Assembly: GCA_964035575.1 (NCBI GenBank)
Contig: OZ037852.1
Coordinates: 558,001 to 622,000, forward strand
Length of the DNA stretch: 64,000 nt
Direction: 5' to 3'
From: Rhynchopus sp. YZ270_cl-10
Lineage: Eukaryota; Euglenozoa; Diplonemea; Diplonemida; Diplonemidae
The position numbers and the translations under genes were made by a program. The notes under the pieces are model-generated. The model had not been told where the DNA came from. It did no database searches and was given only the letters and a program-made list of their open reading frames with translations. Positions 1 to 10,300 of the stretch are shown piece by piece. Position 1 is the stretch's first letter. Each line of letters opens with the position of its first letter.

Positions 1-347
1 GGGTGCGCCGGAGCAGCAGCAGCAGCAGCAGATGACGACGACGACGGCGGCGCGACGGGGTCAAAGAGCGCACGCAGCCATATCTCCTCCTCCTCTTCCT
101 CCTCCTCCGACGATGAGTATGAGGACGACGACCGAGACCGAGAAGACCCCGAGGAGTGTGTCTGTGACCTGCGCGACCGTGACGACGCAGGGGAACGCGA
201 CCTCCGCGACGGCGGTGTCTGGCTTGCAGCGGCCTCAGCGGCCTCCACCTCCCTAGGTGATTCAGAGCGGGCACGCTTCCCGCTGACAACTTGCTTTACG
301 TTTTCGAACTGTAGAATAGGGATTTCATTAATAGTAGTAAGCTTCAT
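1..347 (-). CDS. N-terminal part of an RS-rich, acidic protein; continues past the left edge
   Basis: An open frame runs from an ATG at 347 to the window edge without a stop (115 residues visible). It begins MKLTTINEIPILQFENV, then turns into an Arg/Ser-rich stretch (about residues 28-78), a run of eight Glu, then IWLRALFDPVAP, poly-Ser and poly-Ala. RS repeats followed by acidic tracts are typical of nuclear RNA-processing proteins, but no RRM or other domain is visible, so the role is not assigned. The start is supported by a pyrimidine-rich tract ending in CAG at 356-354, six nucleotides before the ATG. The opposite strand is also open here, but the minus frame gives much more protein-like composition and agrees with the strand of all other host genes. 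Confidence 0.65.
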   Translation of the reverse strand, partial: MKLTTINEIPILQFENVKQVVSGKRARSESPREVEAAEAAASQTPPSRRSRSPASSRSRRSQTHSSGSSRSRSSSSYSSSEEEEEEEEIWLRALFDPVAPPSSSSSAAAAAAPAH

Positions 348-364
348 CCGATGCTGATAAAAAC
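348..364 (-). promoter_or_regulatory. splice acceptor just before the RS-protein start codon
   Basis: On the minus strand TTTTTATCAG ends at 354, six nucleotides before the ATG at 347. The position fits a trans-splice (or 5'-UTR cis-splice) acceptor. Confidence 0.4.
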
Positions 365-840
365 CTAGTGGCTACACAGATAGCATTCGTTCAGTAGCTC
401 ACGCAAGCGTGATGACTCCAGGCTGGGACGAACCCATATAGTCAGGGGTCTTGCTGTGTGTAACATTGGCACAAGACCTAGATATGCATCACAACCAACC
501 TTCAGGTCAGTGCAATGACTATCATACGGTATAGCTGGCTTGAGGTGTAGAGTGAGGTGATATTTGGGCAAAAAAACCATACCTTCAAAGAGCAATCACC
601 ATCCGGTGGCGGGAATGTCACAACAACGCGTTGGTCTTTCTATTGGGGTGAGGAGTTTTAAAACAGAGTGTGAGAGAGAGAGAGGGGTGGAGGGAGGTGG
701 AGGGAGGTAACAACAACAAAAAGTTGCCAGGGTGGTGTGTCGCTGGCTATTTGATGTGGGGATATTCCCATTGATGATGAGCACTTCCGTGTATTGCCTT
801 TTTAAAAGAGGCAAGTGCAATAATACATTCACCTTCACAA
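365..840. other. intergenic, no gene seen
   Basis: No credible coding frame. A GA-rich stretch at about 665-710 and A-rich tracts are the only notable composition features. Confidence 0.5.
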
Positions 841-850
841 AGAAAAGAAA

Positions 851-886
851 AGTTTATAAGATGAACCTAAACCTTGTGTTTAGTCA
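851..886 (-). repeat. hairpin family A, copy 1
   Basis: Stem CTAAAC/GTTTAG with a short CTTGT loop, flanked by the conserved AAGATGAAC and TCACC seen in other family A copies. It overlaps the 3' end of the NGxxG gene, and its 3' arm supplies that frame's TAG stop in transcript sense. The stem differs from copy 2 (CTAAGC/GCTTAG) by a paired change that keeps base pairing. Confidence 0.55.
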
Positions 887-1145
887 CCGTGATCACATTC
901 GTTATCGCGCAACAGCTGCGTGGGTTTCCACAAGATTGTGAAAAAAGACGATTCCTTCTGGAAGAGACAGAGGACCATACTTTATATTTCTTAACCTTCC
1001 CCTTTTTGCCATTGAACTCTTTGTTGGAAAGCCCATGCGCGACCACAAGACTCCCGACTGGGTACGGCTGCTCCACCTTTGCGCGTGGCTTGACTTCCGT
1101 TTCGACTGGCGCCTCTTCGCTTTTAGCAGGGGCGCGTTCCTCCAT
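867..1145 (-). CDS. small protein with an NGxxG (GLxxxxxNGxxGxV) motif
   Basis: Start ATG at 1145, preceded by a C-rich tract and poly-T on the sense strand's 5' side. The first 35 residues are charged (MEERAPAKSEEAPVETEVK), then YPVGSLVVAHGLSNKEFNG and KKGKVKKYK follow. The pattern V-x(2)-H-G-L-x(5)-NG-x(2)-G-x-V matches the short beta-strand motif seen in many protist proteins next to MYND or ankyrin modules; its partner or function is unknown. After this motif the sequence looks less protein-like. A GTATGG...TTCCAG stretch of about 23 nt is a possible tiny intron, or the true 3' end differs. The 92-residue length is therefore uncertain. Confidence 0.45.
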   Translation of the reverse strand: MEERAPAKSEEAPVETEVKPRAKVEQPYPVGSLVVAHGLSNKEFNGKKGKVKKYKVWSSVSSRRNRLFSQSCGNPRSCCAITNVITVTKHKV

Positions 1146-2040
1146 TTTTTTTTTGGGGGGTGGGGGTGGGGGGGTTGTTGCTGGGTTTGCTGTAGTGTAG
1201 TGTGTGTGTTTGATTATTGTATAGTTAGCGCCGACAGAATTCAGAAAGTCTTTCGATTCGAGGGAATAGGGGGGAGAGGAGGGGGAATTGCCCAGGGGAA
1301 GTGCATCTTCTTTAATTTGCTCCACTCTCACTGCCTTTTTTCTGGAAAAAACAAAAATGAAACAAAGAAAAAAAATGTGGAAAAGGTACTTCCCACCCTG
1401 TGAAAGTAATACACAGAATGGATGTGGGGGGAGGGGCTGTGGCTGATGCGGTGGGGGGTCAGGCCTCAAGGATAATTTTTCGAAGAAAAAAAAAAATGGC
1501 CTGTCATGCCTCCCCCCAGTTAGCCTCCTGAGGCCTGGGTGGGGGTGTGTTATATGATTCTTTCGGGCTCCTTCGATGGCAAAAGAGCACCTTTTTTTAC
1601 CATAAAATTTATACAATGCAACGAGGCCCGAAACGGCCTCGCGAAGTGCTGAGGCTATGGGATTGCTTACATTTATGTAACGCCTCAGCCACGCTTCGGT
1701 ATATTTAAAATTCTTATCAGCATTTTGAGTTTTGTGACTTTCCTTTCAGAGGTCGTATCTCGGGTGCGCTTTTCGACGGGACCCTTCGGGGATCAACTTG
1801 ATGCAAGACGGAAGAGGCTAAAACAAGGCTGGGCGACTTCTAACAATTTTTGTGAGTGCTTCGGTCGTCGCCTCGGATTGTTAAACCAACCATCTGAAGC
1901 AAGATCTCTTCTCTGACTGCAGAGTGTAGCAACTCTGTAGCTCCACATTATATTTGCCACCTCTTTTCAGGAGTTTTCGGCCTCGTTGCATTGTACGTTT
2001 TACTTGGAGGTTTTTTTTTTGATTTGATGGCCAAAAAAAA
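1146..2040. other. intergenic with an imperfect 45-nt hairpin
   Basis: At about 1620-1645 a GAGGCC/GGCCTC hairpin is followed (about 1647-1695) by a longer stem with arms GCTGAGGC/GCCTCAGC and an inner TTACAT/ATGTAA. Downstream are a TATA-like tract and a structured-looking 1740-1830 stretch. No snRNA or tRNA could be matched. Confidence 0.4.
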
Positions 2041-2046
2041 AAAGGT

Positions 2047-2085
2047 AGACTTGAAATACAAAGCTCTCTTGTGGCAGTGTATTTT
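2047..2085 (-). repeat. hairpin family B, copy 1
   Basis: GACTTGAAATACA, then CTCTCTTGTG, then CAGTGTATT. The outer AATACA/TGTATT arms can pair. Related copies lie at 7041, 17071, 50898 and 62632. Confidence 0.5.
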
Positions 2086-2460
2086 TAGAGTCATTTGATA
2101 CAAATTTTGTGATTTTTTTTTTAATTTCAGCTTATTTCTTTCAAAAAATGGATGAATGAAGTTGTGAATACAAAGCACCTTTTCTGCATTGCAAGGCAAG
2201 CAAATCCCTAGAGATGATGAGAATATAGAGATAAGCTGAAATAGTGCAAATACACCCAACAACAACGGGGTGCAGGCACACCATGGTTCTCTGCTTTTTT
2301 TGGTTATCGAACTCCCCCAAATAATATAAAGTGGAGATTGCATAACTGTGGCAACACAATCGAGACAACTACACTCCACTTTGGCAAGATTCATTAGTCT
2401 TAAGCCTCTCTCGCACCTAGGCAACCAAAAAAACACCAAAAAAAAAAAAAAAATCATGGA

Positions 2461-2490
2461 AGATGGATGTCTCTTTTGCACACATCTTTC
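2461..2490. repeat. hairpin family D, copy 1
   Basis: GATGGATGTCTCTTTTGCAC followed by ACATCTTT; GATGT and ACATC arms pair around a CTCTTTTG loop. Relatives are at about 6030, 11693 and 15311. Confidence 0.4.
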
Positions 2491-2587
2491 GGATAAAAAA
2501 AAATATAGGGAAAGTGTCGGAGAGGAGTTACGAACGGGGTTGGTAAAGATTGTTTTAAAACGAGAAAACTTGAAAACAAAAGTGAAG

Positions 2588-2623
2588 TTGATAGTGCAAA
2601 CGCCTCTGGGACGCAAGCACTGA
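2588..2623. repeat. hairpin family C, copy 1
   Basis: GTGCAAACGCCTCTGGGACG then CAAGCACTGA; GTGC and GCAC ends can pair. Near-identical copies are at 6459-6491, 12883-12913 and 58131-58161. Confidence 0.5.
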
Positions 2624-4070
2624 CTCAAACAAAAAAAAAAAAAAAAAAAAGCGGACGAATGCACACCACGGAGCGCATCCAGAGGAGAAAAAAAACTAAG
2701 ACTTATTTTCGGGTCTGCACTCAAAGACAATCCCAAAATCCGGCCACAAAGCCAAAATTATATTCTGTACGGTAGCGGCCGGTTTTGGTATGAAGAGTAT
2801 TTAAACAGCTCAGTTTTTTTTTTTTGTCGTATTATAAGCAAAAAAGTGCAAAAAGGATGATAAATGAGGAAGTGAGCGTCACGGTTGTCACTCTTTTAAG
2901 AGATGCAGAGAGAGTCACGCCTACTTCGGTAGGTGCAGTGAAAAAAAGGAAGAGAAAAAAAGGAGAGAGAGAGAGAGGAATAAAGAGAAAATGCACTGTA
3001 CTGCAATGTACTGTTTAACCCCCAACACAACCGGGCACATGTGGTGATATGTATGGCACACGGTGCTTATGTTAGGCACACGTTATATAGGCACACGTTC
3101 AGTCTGCCTACGTACACGTACACACAATGTGTACACCACAATAACACAATTTTACCTAAGTTAGTCGGGGGGAAAAAACGGTACACAAAAAAAACGGTGA
3201 AGGTGCCTCTGAAGCACTCATCGTTAACAATACGCTGGAGTCAGCCAAAAAAAAAAAATCCACAGGATAGTGACTCCGGATGATGGCGGAGTCCTTGGAT
3301 AATTTTTGCGGATGCCTAGCACATTATAAACCCAGGGTAATTTGAGAGCTGAACACACCGCGCTGTGCATGCCCAATAAAAAGGAGGGAAACCTGGCAAA
3401 AAGGGGACACATGTAAAGGATCCGTTGCACCCTATTATTTTCGTTGCCTTTTTTCCCACAAAAAAAAAACCACCCCAAAAATACATCACCAGAACAAAAA
3501 AAAGGGACCAGCATCTACTCAAGGGTACGTCTCATCCCTAAGAGTGTGGCAAGGATGAGGACGATGAGTTCACATAGAAGTCTTGGCCTGTCTTGGACCC
3601 ATTTGGGCAAGAGTCTGTGTGCGTACTGTGTTTTGCACAGAGCATCAGAAAAAGAAAAATAAAATTGAGAGTGCAAGGTGACATGCACTGAAAAGAAAAG
3701 AAACTGTGGTTGCTGCAGGCACACTCCGACTGACCCACGATGCCAGCCATCCGGATGAAAGCACAAAGTACCCTGCGGCCTACGGCAGTAGATTTAAAAA
3801 GAAAGGTTGAACAATATGAATAGCTGTGGTACACACATCATCCACAGAAATGGGAGTTGAAGTGCAAAACGCCTGTAAAGAAAACAGAAACTAAAAAGAG
3901 ATGTTGAAAAGTGCAAAAAAAAGGGAAAATGTCGTCACCTTAAAAAAGAGGTATCTGAAAATAGTGTTTGTGAGTAAACCCCCCCGTGTGGAAATGGAAA
4001 GTGATAATATCGAGGGAGAGGGGGGTGAAAGGGGGAGAGGAGGTGCACAAAACTTATTTTTGCTGTTGTC
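2624..4070. other. gene-free, A-rich repeats
   Basis: No protein-like frame on either strand. A 40-nt block at about 3727-3770 (ACTGACCCACGATGCCAGCC and on, with an internal CATCCGGATG palindrome) recurs at about 16840. A GTAC/ACAC-rich patch lies at 3100-3135. Confidence 0.5.
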
Positions 4071-4073
4071 GCC

Positions 4074-4119
4074 AATCGCCTAATTTACCTCAACCCTTTG
4101 GCGGGTAAATTGGGCGATT
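4074..4119. repeat. 16-bp hairpin followed by a T tract
   Basis: AATCGCCTAATTTACC (4074-4089) pairs with GGTAAATTGGGCGATT (4104-4119) with a single T:G wobble, around a 14-nt loop. A run of T follows after five bases. Confidence 0.6.
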
Positions 4120-4225
4120 ATGCGTTTTTTTTTTCCTCCTCTCTTCCTTTTGTAGTCTCAAACACATCCAACTTCAATGCCAGAAGACGCCTTTTTGTAT
4201 GCTAACTAATGAGGCCTTTTCGTAT

Positions 4226-4331
4226 TACCGTGTTTTGAAAAAATCTGGACCAGAAAAATTGGTCCATAAAAAATAAAATCCCAAAAGGTCCATAAATATT
4301 CTGGTCCATATTTTTTTTCCGAAACACGGTA
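4226..4331. mobile_element. 106-bp MITE, TA-flanked
   Basis: Ends read TACCGTGTTTTGAAAAAA on the left and its near-inverse on the right, with internal inverted repeats of TGGACCAGAA and TTCTGGTCCA. The outermost TA on both sides is the likely target duplication. The 20898-21834 element has the same style of end (TACCGTCTTTTGAAAAA and GGACCAG repeats). Confidence 0.65.
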
Positions 4332-4440
4332 CTTAAATCTCATGCAAAAAAGGGGGTCAAGAAACTACAGAACGGTATTCATCTTGCCGAAAAAATAAAA
4401 CTTAATTACAAATGTCAAGAGAACAAAAAAAAAGAAAAGT

Positions 4441-4476
4441 TTGTAAGATGAACCTAAGCTTGTGCTTAGTCACCTT
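4441..4476. repeat. hairpin family A, copy 2
   Basis: AAGATGAACCTAAGC, loop TTGT, GCTTAGTCACC. Perfect 6-bp stem. Confidence 0.55.
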
Positions 4477-4680
4477 GGAAAGAAAAAAAAGGTGCCTTTG
4501 TTTTTTAAAATGATGTTCTTTCGTGGCCCTAAACAAGAATGATCTTTTCCGCTTTCACCGAAAAGGTGCTAGAGCAGGGCACAGGGGATTATTGTTTCGT
4601 TGTTATTTTTTTTGTTGTTATCGACAATCACCTATCTAGATAGTGTCTGTACACAATGTCGCATATAGGCTGAGTGCTTA

Positions 4681-5608
4681 CTGGGGGGGGGCTAATACAA
4701 GTACCCCTGCAAATACAAGTACCCCCCGGGTTTTTCGATTTAAATTAATTTATATTTTTAATACAAGTACCCCCCATTTTTGTGTACGTTTTTCTTAGCA
4801 GGTGGTGCCAAAAAAATTTTCCCAGCAATTTTTACCACAAAAATCGAGAATTTTTTTTTTCTATTTCGGTGCCAGGCTTTGCGCTAATTGTTGGCCCTTG
4901 GCCCGGGATTTTTGGATATTTTTGTGGTGCGTTTTTTGCAAACCGGGGTTTCTTTACCAAAACCAGAGAATCTCATATTTCATAGTAAGGGTACTTTAGA
5001 GTGTTTTTGTACACACATGTGACCCCACCGTGGAGAGCAATCAGCTCGCGCAATCAAAAGAAACCAGAGAAAAGAAAAAAACGAAAAAAGTTGGGTACCG
5101 TGCACCTGCGGCGCTACCTGTTCCCAGTCAAAACACCACAATTTCATCTGAAATTGGGTTTTCAGACTGAAAATGCCCCTTGTTTAGGAGTCTGGGTTCA
5201 TATTTTGTGAAAATTTAAGTCACTAAAATTTTGTCCATTTTCGAATATGCCCCACCACAGCGCGGGATTGTCTCAGAAATGCCACAAAACACTGTTTTTT
5301 CACCCCAGACGTTACCCGTCGCAACTATTTGAGGTGCGTTTTTTTGCGCTCGAAACATGATTTTTCAGATTTTTTCCAAAAGTTAGCGCGAAGCCTGCTT
5401 CACACCTTTTTTCTTTTCTCGATTTTTCGGATTTTTGCTAAGGCGTTGTCCCATACAAAAAAAATTATTTTCCCCCCATACAAAATGTACAGGGAAAAAG
5501 TTTTTAATACAAGTACCCCCATCACCTTTTTTATTTTTGAAAAACCCGGATCTATTAGTTTTACCCGCTCAATACAAGTACCCGGTACTTGTATTAGCTC
5601 CCCCCCAG
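4681..5608. mobile_element. 928-bp non-autonomous TIR element with subterminal repeats
   Basis: TIRs CTGGGGGGGGGCTAATACAA (left) and its near-perfect inverse at 5587-5608, both flanked by TA (4679-4680, 5609-5610). At least six subterminal copies of AATACAAGTACC occur in both orientations. No coding frame is supported. The interior carries a dispersed motif (about 5187-5270) found elsewhere in the window at 13.7, 21.2, 26.0, 34.1 and 47.1 kb. Confidence 0.7.
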
Positions 5609-7040
5609 TAATTGATATACGAAAGCCATCCTAACTCGGTATTCACCTGTCCGAAGGAGTGCTGTCCCTTCCTTTATTGTTATTGCTCAGCAGCATTCGC
5701 TGGATACTGGGAAGATCAATCAGATCAACACAGGCGCGTGCCTAAGTGAGTCCCAGAGTTATTTTGTTGCAACGTTTTGTGTTGTGTCCTGTTCAAATAG
5801 TTATCAGAACGCAGAAGGGCCATAAAATAAACTTTGTGCAAACTTTAAACATCATTATTCCGGAATGTGAACAGATTTATTTGTTTCTTTCATCGTTTAT
5901 GATTGCATCGGAGTCCTACACAAAAAAACCAGGTTAGCGAGACTCTAGTGTACATACTATGGAAATTCTTTCTTTTCTTTGTGCGAACCCAACAGCAGAA
6001 GAAGCAAAAAAAAAACAAAACCATTGTCAGATGGATGTGTCTCTCATCTTCACACACATCTTTCAAAAGAGGGGAAAATGTTGCGCTTTTTATCCTGCCT
6101 TCTATATTTGTCGCAGGTGTATCCGGGTTGTTCCCGGACATGGGCTGAAATAATAGTTTTCAAAATTTGGTAATAATCACAAAATGTTTGGACTTTCCAA
6201 AGCCCAATTGTGGAACGTAGGGCCAATTTTCAAAAAATGGACGAATTTTAGGTTTCGGGAAAATTCCCTGGCGACCCTTATTCAACAGAGAAAATTTCTT
6301 ATAGAAGTTGTGTAATAATAAAGGATGCTTGGCCCATGTCCGGTTGTTTCACACAAAAAAACTTTTTGAAAAGTGAAAAAACGAGTAAAATTCAGGCATT
6401 GGCGCCCCGAACGTGAGGATGCTGTGGGAATAGCACATCTCATCACTGAACGGAGTGTTATGTGCAAACGCCTCTGGGGACGCAGGCACAGAAAATAAAG
6501 GGAAAAGTTTACAAGATGACTCTGAGCCTCTCGTGCTTAGCCACCTTGAAATAAAATAAAAAACGAGCTTAATTAGGTAGAAGGCCACCTGCACCAGAAC
6601 AGTGGTGTTACGCATTTCACACAGCGTACTGGAGTGTCTGCTTCGCTTGTTGCAAAAAAGCAGTCTTACCCTGTGCAAGAAAAGAGTGGGCGGGGGGGTG
6701 TGAGGAGGGGAAGGAAGAAGGGGAAAAACACACACACAACGTAAGAAACCATATCTTTGCAGGAAAAAAGGGAAATAAAAGAGACAGGTTTTTTGCATCA
6801 GTTTGAAAATAAAAGAAGTTCAAAGTGCAAACGCCCTCATCTGGACAACTAGATGCAGACACAAAAACCTCGCGTATGTAATCACCACACAAAAAAAAAG
6901 AGAGAAAAAATAAAACGCACACACAAGCACCCCGCTTCCAAGGAGTTTCGCAAAAGAAAAATAAAATGGCATATCCTTATACCCTGACATAACGTTCTGC
7001 AAGAATCGGAGGGAACTAAAAAAAACAAAAGAAAACTTTT
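5609..7040. other. gene-free; several hairpin-family repeats
   Basis: Contains family D (6030-6063), family C (6459-6491 and a divergent copy at about 6826) and family A (6511-6548, stem CTGAGC/GCTTAG with a G-U pair and CTCTCGTG loop). No protein-coding gene was recognised. Confidence 0.5.
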
Positions 7041-7131
7041 GACTCGAAATACAAATGCCCTGCTCCTGACAGTGTAGCTGAGAGAGAAAAGTTTTATCAC
7101 GACGAACTTAAGCTCCTCATTGAGTCACCTA
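7041..7131 (-). repeat. hairpin families B and A, side by side, downstream of the Pro/Thr-repeat gene
   Basis: Family B at 7041-7080 (TTGACTCGAAATACAAATGC ... CAGTGTAG) and family A at 7091-7131 (CTTAA/TTGAG stem, then TCACC). They lie 190-280 nt beyond the stop codon of the minus-strand gene at 7323-10535, so they may be in its 3' UTR or 3' flank. Confidence 0.5.
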
Positions 7132-7322
7132 ACAAAAAGCGATGAGCAAAAGAAAAAACACATCTTCACCTCTCCACACTCAAGCAAAGTGCAAAGAAAA
7201 AGCAAAGAAAGAAAAAAAAACTCAGAACCGTAACAGAACACCAAACCTAACACCATTTTGTCACACATTCTGTTGCGACAAAACGTCAACTTCGGCACTA
7301 TGGAACTCTTTCCTCTCGCATA

Positions 7323-10300
7323 TCAAATTTCTTTATGACTGGCTCTTCGTACCCTTGGGGTCAACGGAAACGACTGTGAACTAGAACCTAACGGTGGTGG
7401 CGAGCGGCTTCGAGGACCGAACGGTGGTGGAGAGCGGCTTAAACGTCCTCGACCCCCACCACCACCACCACCTCCTCCACTGCCCCCTCCACTCCCCCCC
7501 ACACCACCCAAAGGCGACACCCTGACTAGGTCTTCGGATACCCCAAAGACCGGAGTCAGCTCCTCAACCAAACCACGCCGTGCACCTGCTCTTGCAGGAC
7601 TGCTCAGCGGCGGGGTGGCGTAATCCCTTGCGTACACATCCCGCCTTCCAATCACCGTTTTCCGCTTCCCCCTTCCCTTCGGCGTGAATGCGTTGTCTAC
7701 CGTTCGTATTGCGTCTTCTGAGGCAGAGCGAAGCATGGGGCGCTCCCCATGAGGGGATCCAAGAGACATGAAGGCAGGGGAAGCACGGATTGACCCAGAA
7801 GATAGCTGAGACCCGGCAAGGTCCTGAGCAGACCTACCACTCCCCGATGCAACAGGGTACTGCACCGACCGCTGCGGGGACTGCGGGGACGGGGTGTCCG
7901 TCACACCGCCGCCGCTGCGTTGGTATCTCAGATCGGCTCCGATGCGTTCATCGTCTGTCATCACTTCGTCATACACAAATGGAGCAGCCTCTGGCATGAG
8001 CAGAGGCGTTCCCAAAGGCAACGTCGCAGACGACCCCACCTGGCTGTACACCCTCGGTGATACTGGAAACAGCGTCGCGCTTTTTTGGATCAACATTTCC
8101 TCCATCACACCACCGCTGCCATACGATGACTGCTGCAGGCTGTACTGTTGAAATGAATCGTTCGTTGCGTCATACGGACGGTTATGAAGATAAGGCGGCG
8201 GGGTCACCGACGGTGGTGGCGGTGTCGTCGCCAATGCAACAGGGGTGTGGCTGTCGCTATGCTCCCCAGCCTCACACCAAGCCTCCTCTTGAACCCGATC
8301 GCGACGTCCTCCGAACAAAACCCAAACCTCGGTAATAACATCCAAAACAAGCTTAACCATCAACACCACAAGCGAAGCAAGGAAGAAAACCGGGGCTATC
8401 TCAAACACAACGTGTTTTTGGTCTTCACTAAAGAAGCCTACTGCAAGCAGGCCCAATGCAATGGAGATGAGACCTCGCATGACTACGTCGGTGCCGTTGT
8501 CCCGCATCCGTGCGTGCGGGAGGAGGTAGAATTCGAAAGCCATGGTGAGGAGGTTCGCAGCGCTGCACAATGACCGCACGATGCCACACCGCACCCATGA
8601 ATTGGTGTTCAGCGTGGTCAACCCTCCGATAACAGTGAGCAACATAAAATCCCAGAAAATGAAGTGTGCGTACTGCTGTCTGAACGATCGGATCATGGTC
8701 TGATACCTCAACACCCACAAACAGTCTCTCGTAGACGAGACCCACTCTCCGGGGCCAATAATAAACGTTATGACAGGACCGCGGGTGATCGAGTCTGTCC
8801 GGTAGTATCCTTTGCCCTGGGAAGATTCGGGGTGAACGCTTTGCTTAACATGGCGCATCAACCAGAACGGCGTAGCAAGGAGCAGGAACACTGTCGACGC
8901 ACCTAGCGCAACGATGCCCATCTTTTCAACACTTTGCCCCTGCGGAGGGTAGAACGTAATGCGGAACGCCGCGACGACGGTGCCCTGATAGAGAAAGAGA
9001 ATGACAAAGAGCGCGCAAGAGGGGAAGCGCACCAATCCGCGAGGGTCGCGTCCGAGAAGGGAGATCTGCGAGCAGGAGGTTTTGGTGACGAGCCACACCA
9101 CACCCATCATGATGCTGAGAAAGCCGACCATGATGGCCAGGTTGCCTACCACGGCGCCCAATGCCTGCGAACCACGCAGCACCATCCGTGTGGGGTGCAA
9201 AGGGAACGGCAGATCCCGCTCCCGTGCACTGCACTCACTATCCGCCAGGATGACCAGCATAGCGGACGACGCCGCCGCAGGCCCCGACAGCACCCCAACA
9301 ACAGATGTCGTCAGCGCACCGTACGTCGCAGTGTCGTCCACTATCGCCTCTGCGGACTCGCCGATCAGCACCTCCCTCTCGGGGGAGGCAGTTTCCACAG
9401 GGGCCCGCGTCACCCAAGACAGAACCGGAGGGGATCCTGTCGTTGGAGTTGCCGTTGCTGGTGGTGCTGTGAGTGGTGCTGCTGTTGTAGGCGGTGTTGT
9501 CGACGGTGCGGATGTCAGTGGGGGTAGTGTCGCAGGGGACACTGTGGTCGGTACTGTGGTGTCTGGTGCCCCTGTGGGTGGTGGTAGTGTAGGTGGTGCT
9601 GGTGTGTCTGGTGCAGGTGTAGGCGGTGAAGGGGTCGGCGGCACCACTGTAGCCGGAGGGTCTGTCGCTGGTGGCAACGTTGCTGGCGGCTGTGTGGGGG
9701 GGCTTGGTGTTGCTGGCGGGTCTGTGGCTGGAGGGTCTGTAGCGGGTGGGTTGGTGGCTGGTGGATTGGTCGCGGGTGGGTCAGTAGCGGGGGGGTTGGT
9801 GGCTGGCGGGTCTGTGGCTGGAGGGTCCGTAGCTGGAGGGTTGGTGGCTGGTGGATTGGTCGCGGGTGGGTCGGTGGCTGGAGGGTCTGTTGCGGGTGGG
9901 TTGGTAGGTGGTGGGTTTGTTGCGGGAGGATCTGTTGCGGGAGGGTTGGTTGCAGGAGGGTTGGTCAGCGGTGCTGGCGTTGGAGGGGACAGTGTGGGTG
10001 GCGCGTCTGTTGGCGCCAATGTTGCTGGCGGCAGTGTGGCAGGGGGCTGAGTCAACGGTGCAGGGGTGGGTGGCGCTACTGTGGGTGCGACTGTCGGTGG
10101 GGGAAGGGTTGCCGGAGGGTCTGTCGCTGGCGGCAACGTTGCTGGAGGAAGTGTCGCAGGCGCAGGAGTCGGACCTACAGGAGGTGCTGGGGTGGGCGGC
10201 GCATCAGTAACTGCGCAGTCTGCAGTCATGCACACACATGAGACTTGCGAGTCGCCACAGCTCATCACTGCGTTTGTGTTTTGGTTCAAAAACAGATCAT

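Noticed and set aside
32-256. Plus-strand frame rich in Thr/Pro at the left edge
   Set aside because: The minus frame over the same bases continues to an ATG with an upstream acceptor and gives a coherent RS/acidic protein.
1725-1916. snRNA (U5-like) or small ORF
   Set aside because: Only a vague resemblance in one loop; no Sm site or full secondary structure found.
4074-4135. Bacterial-style terminator (hairpin plus T run)
   Set aside because: Context is eukaryotic and no gene ends there; kept only as a hairpin.
9001-10050. Plus-strand open frame of about 350 codons with GGSVAGG repeats
   Set aside because: It is the antisense of the in-frame PPAT repeat of the minus-strand membrane protein; the minus frame has a signal peptide and membrane segments.
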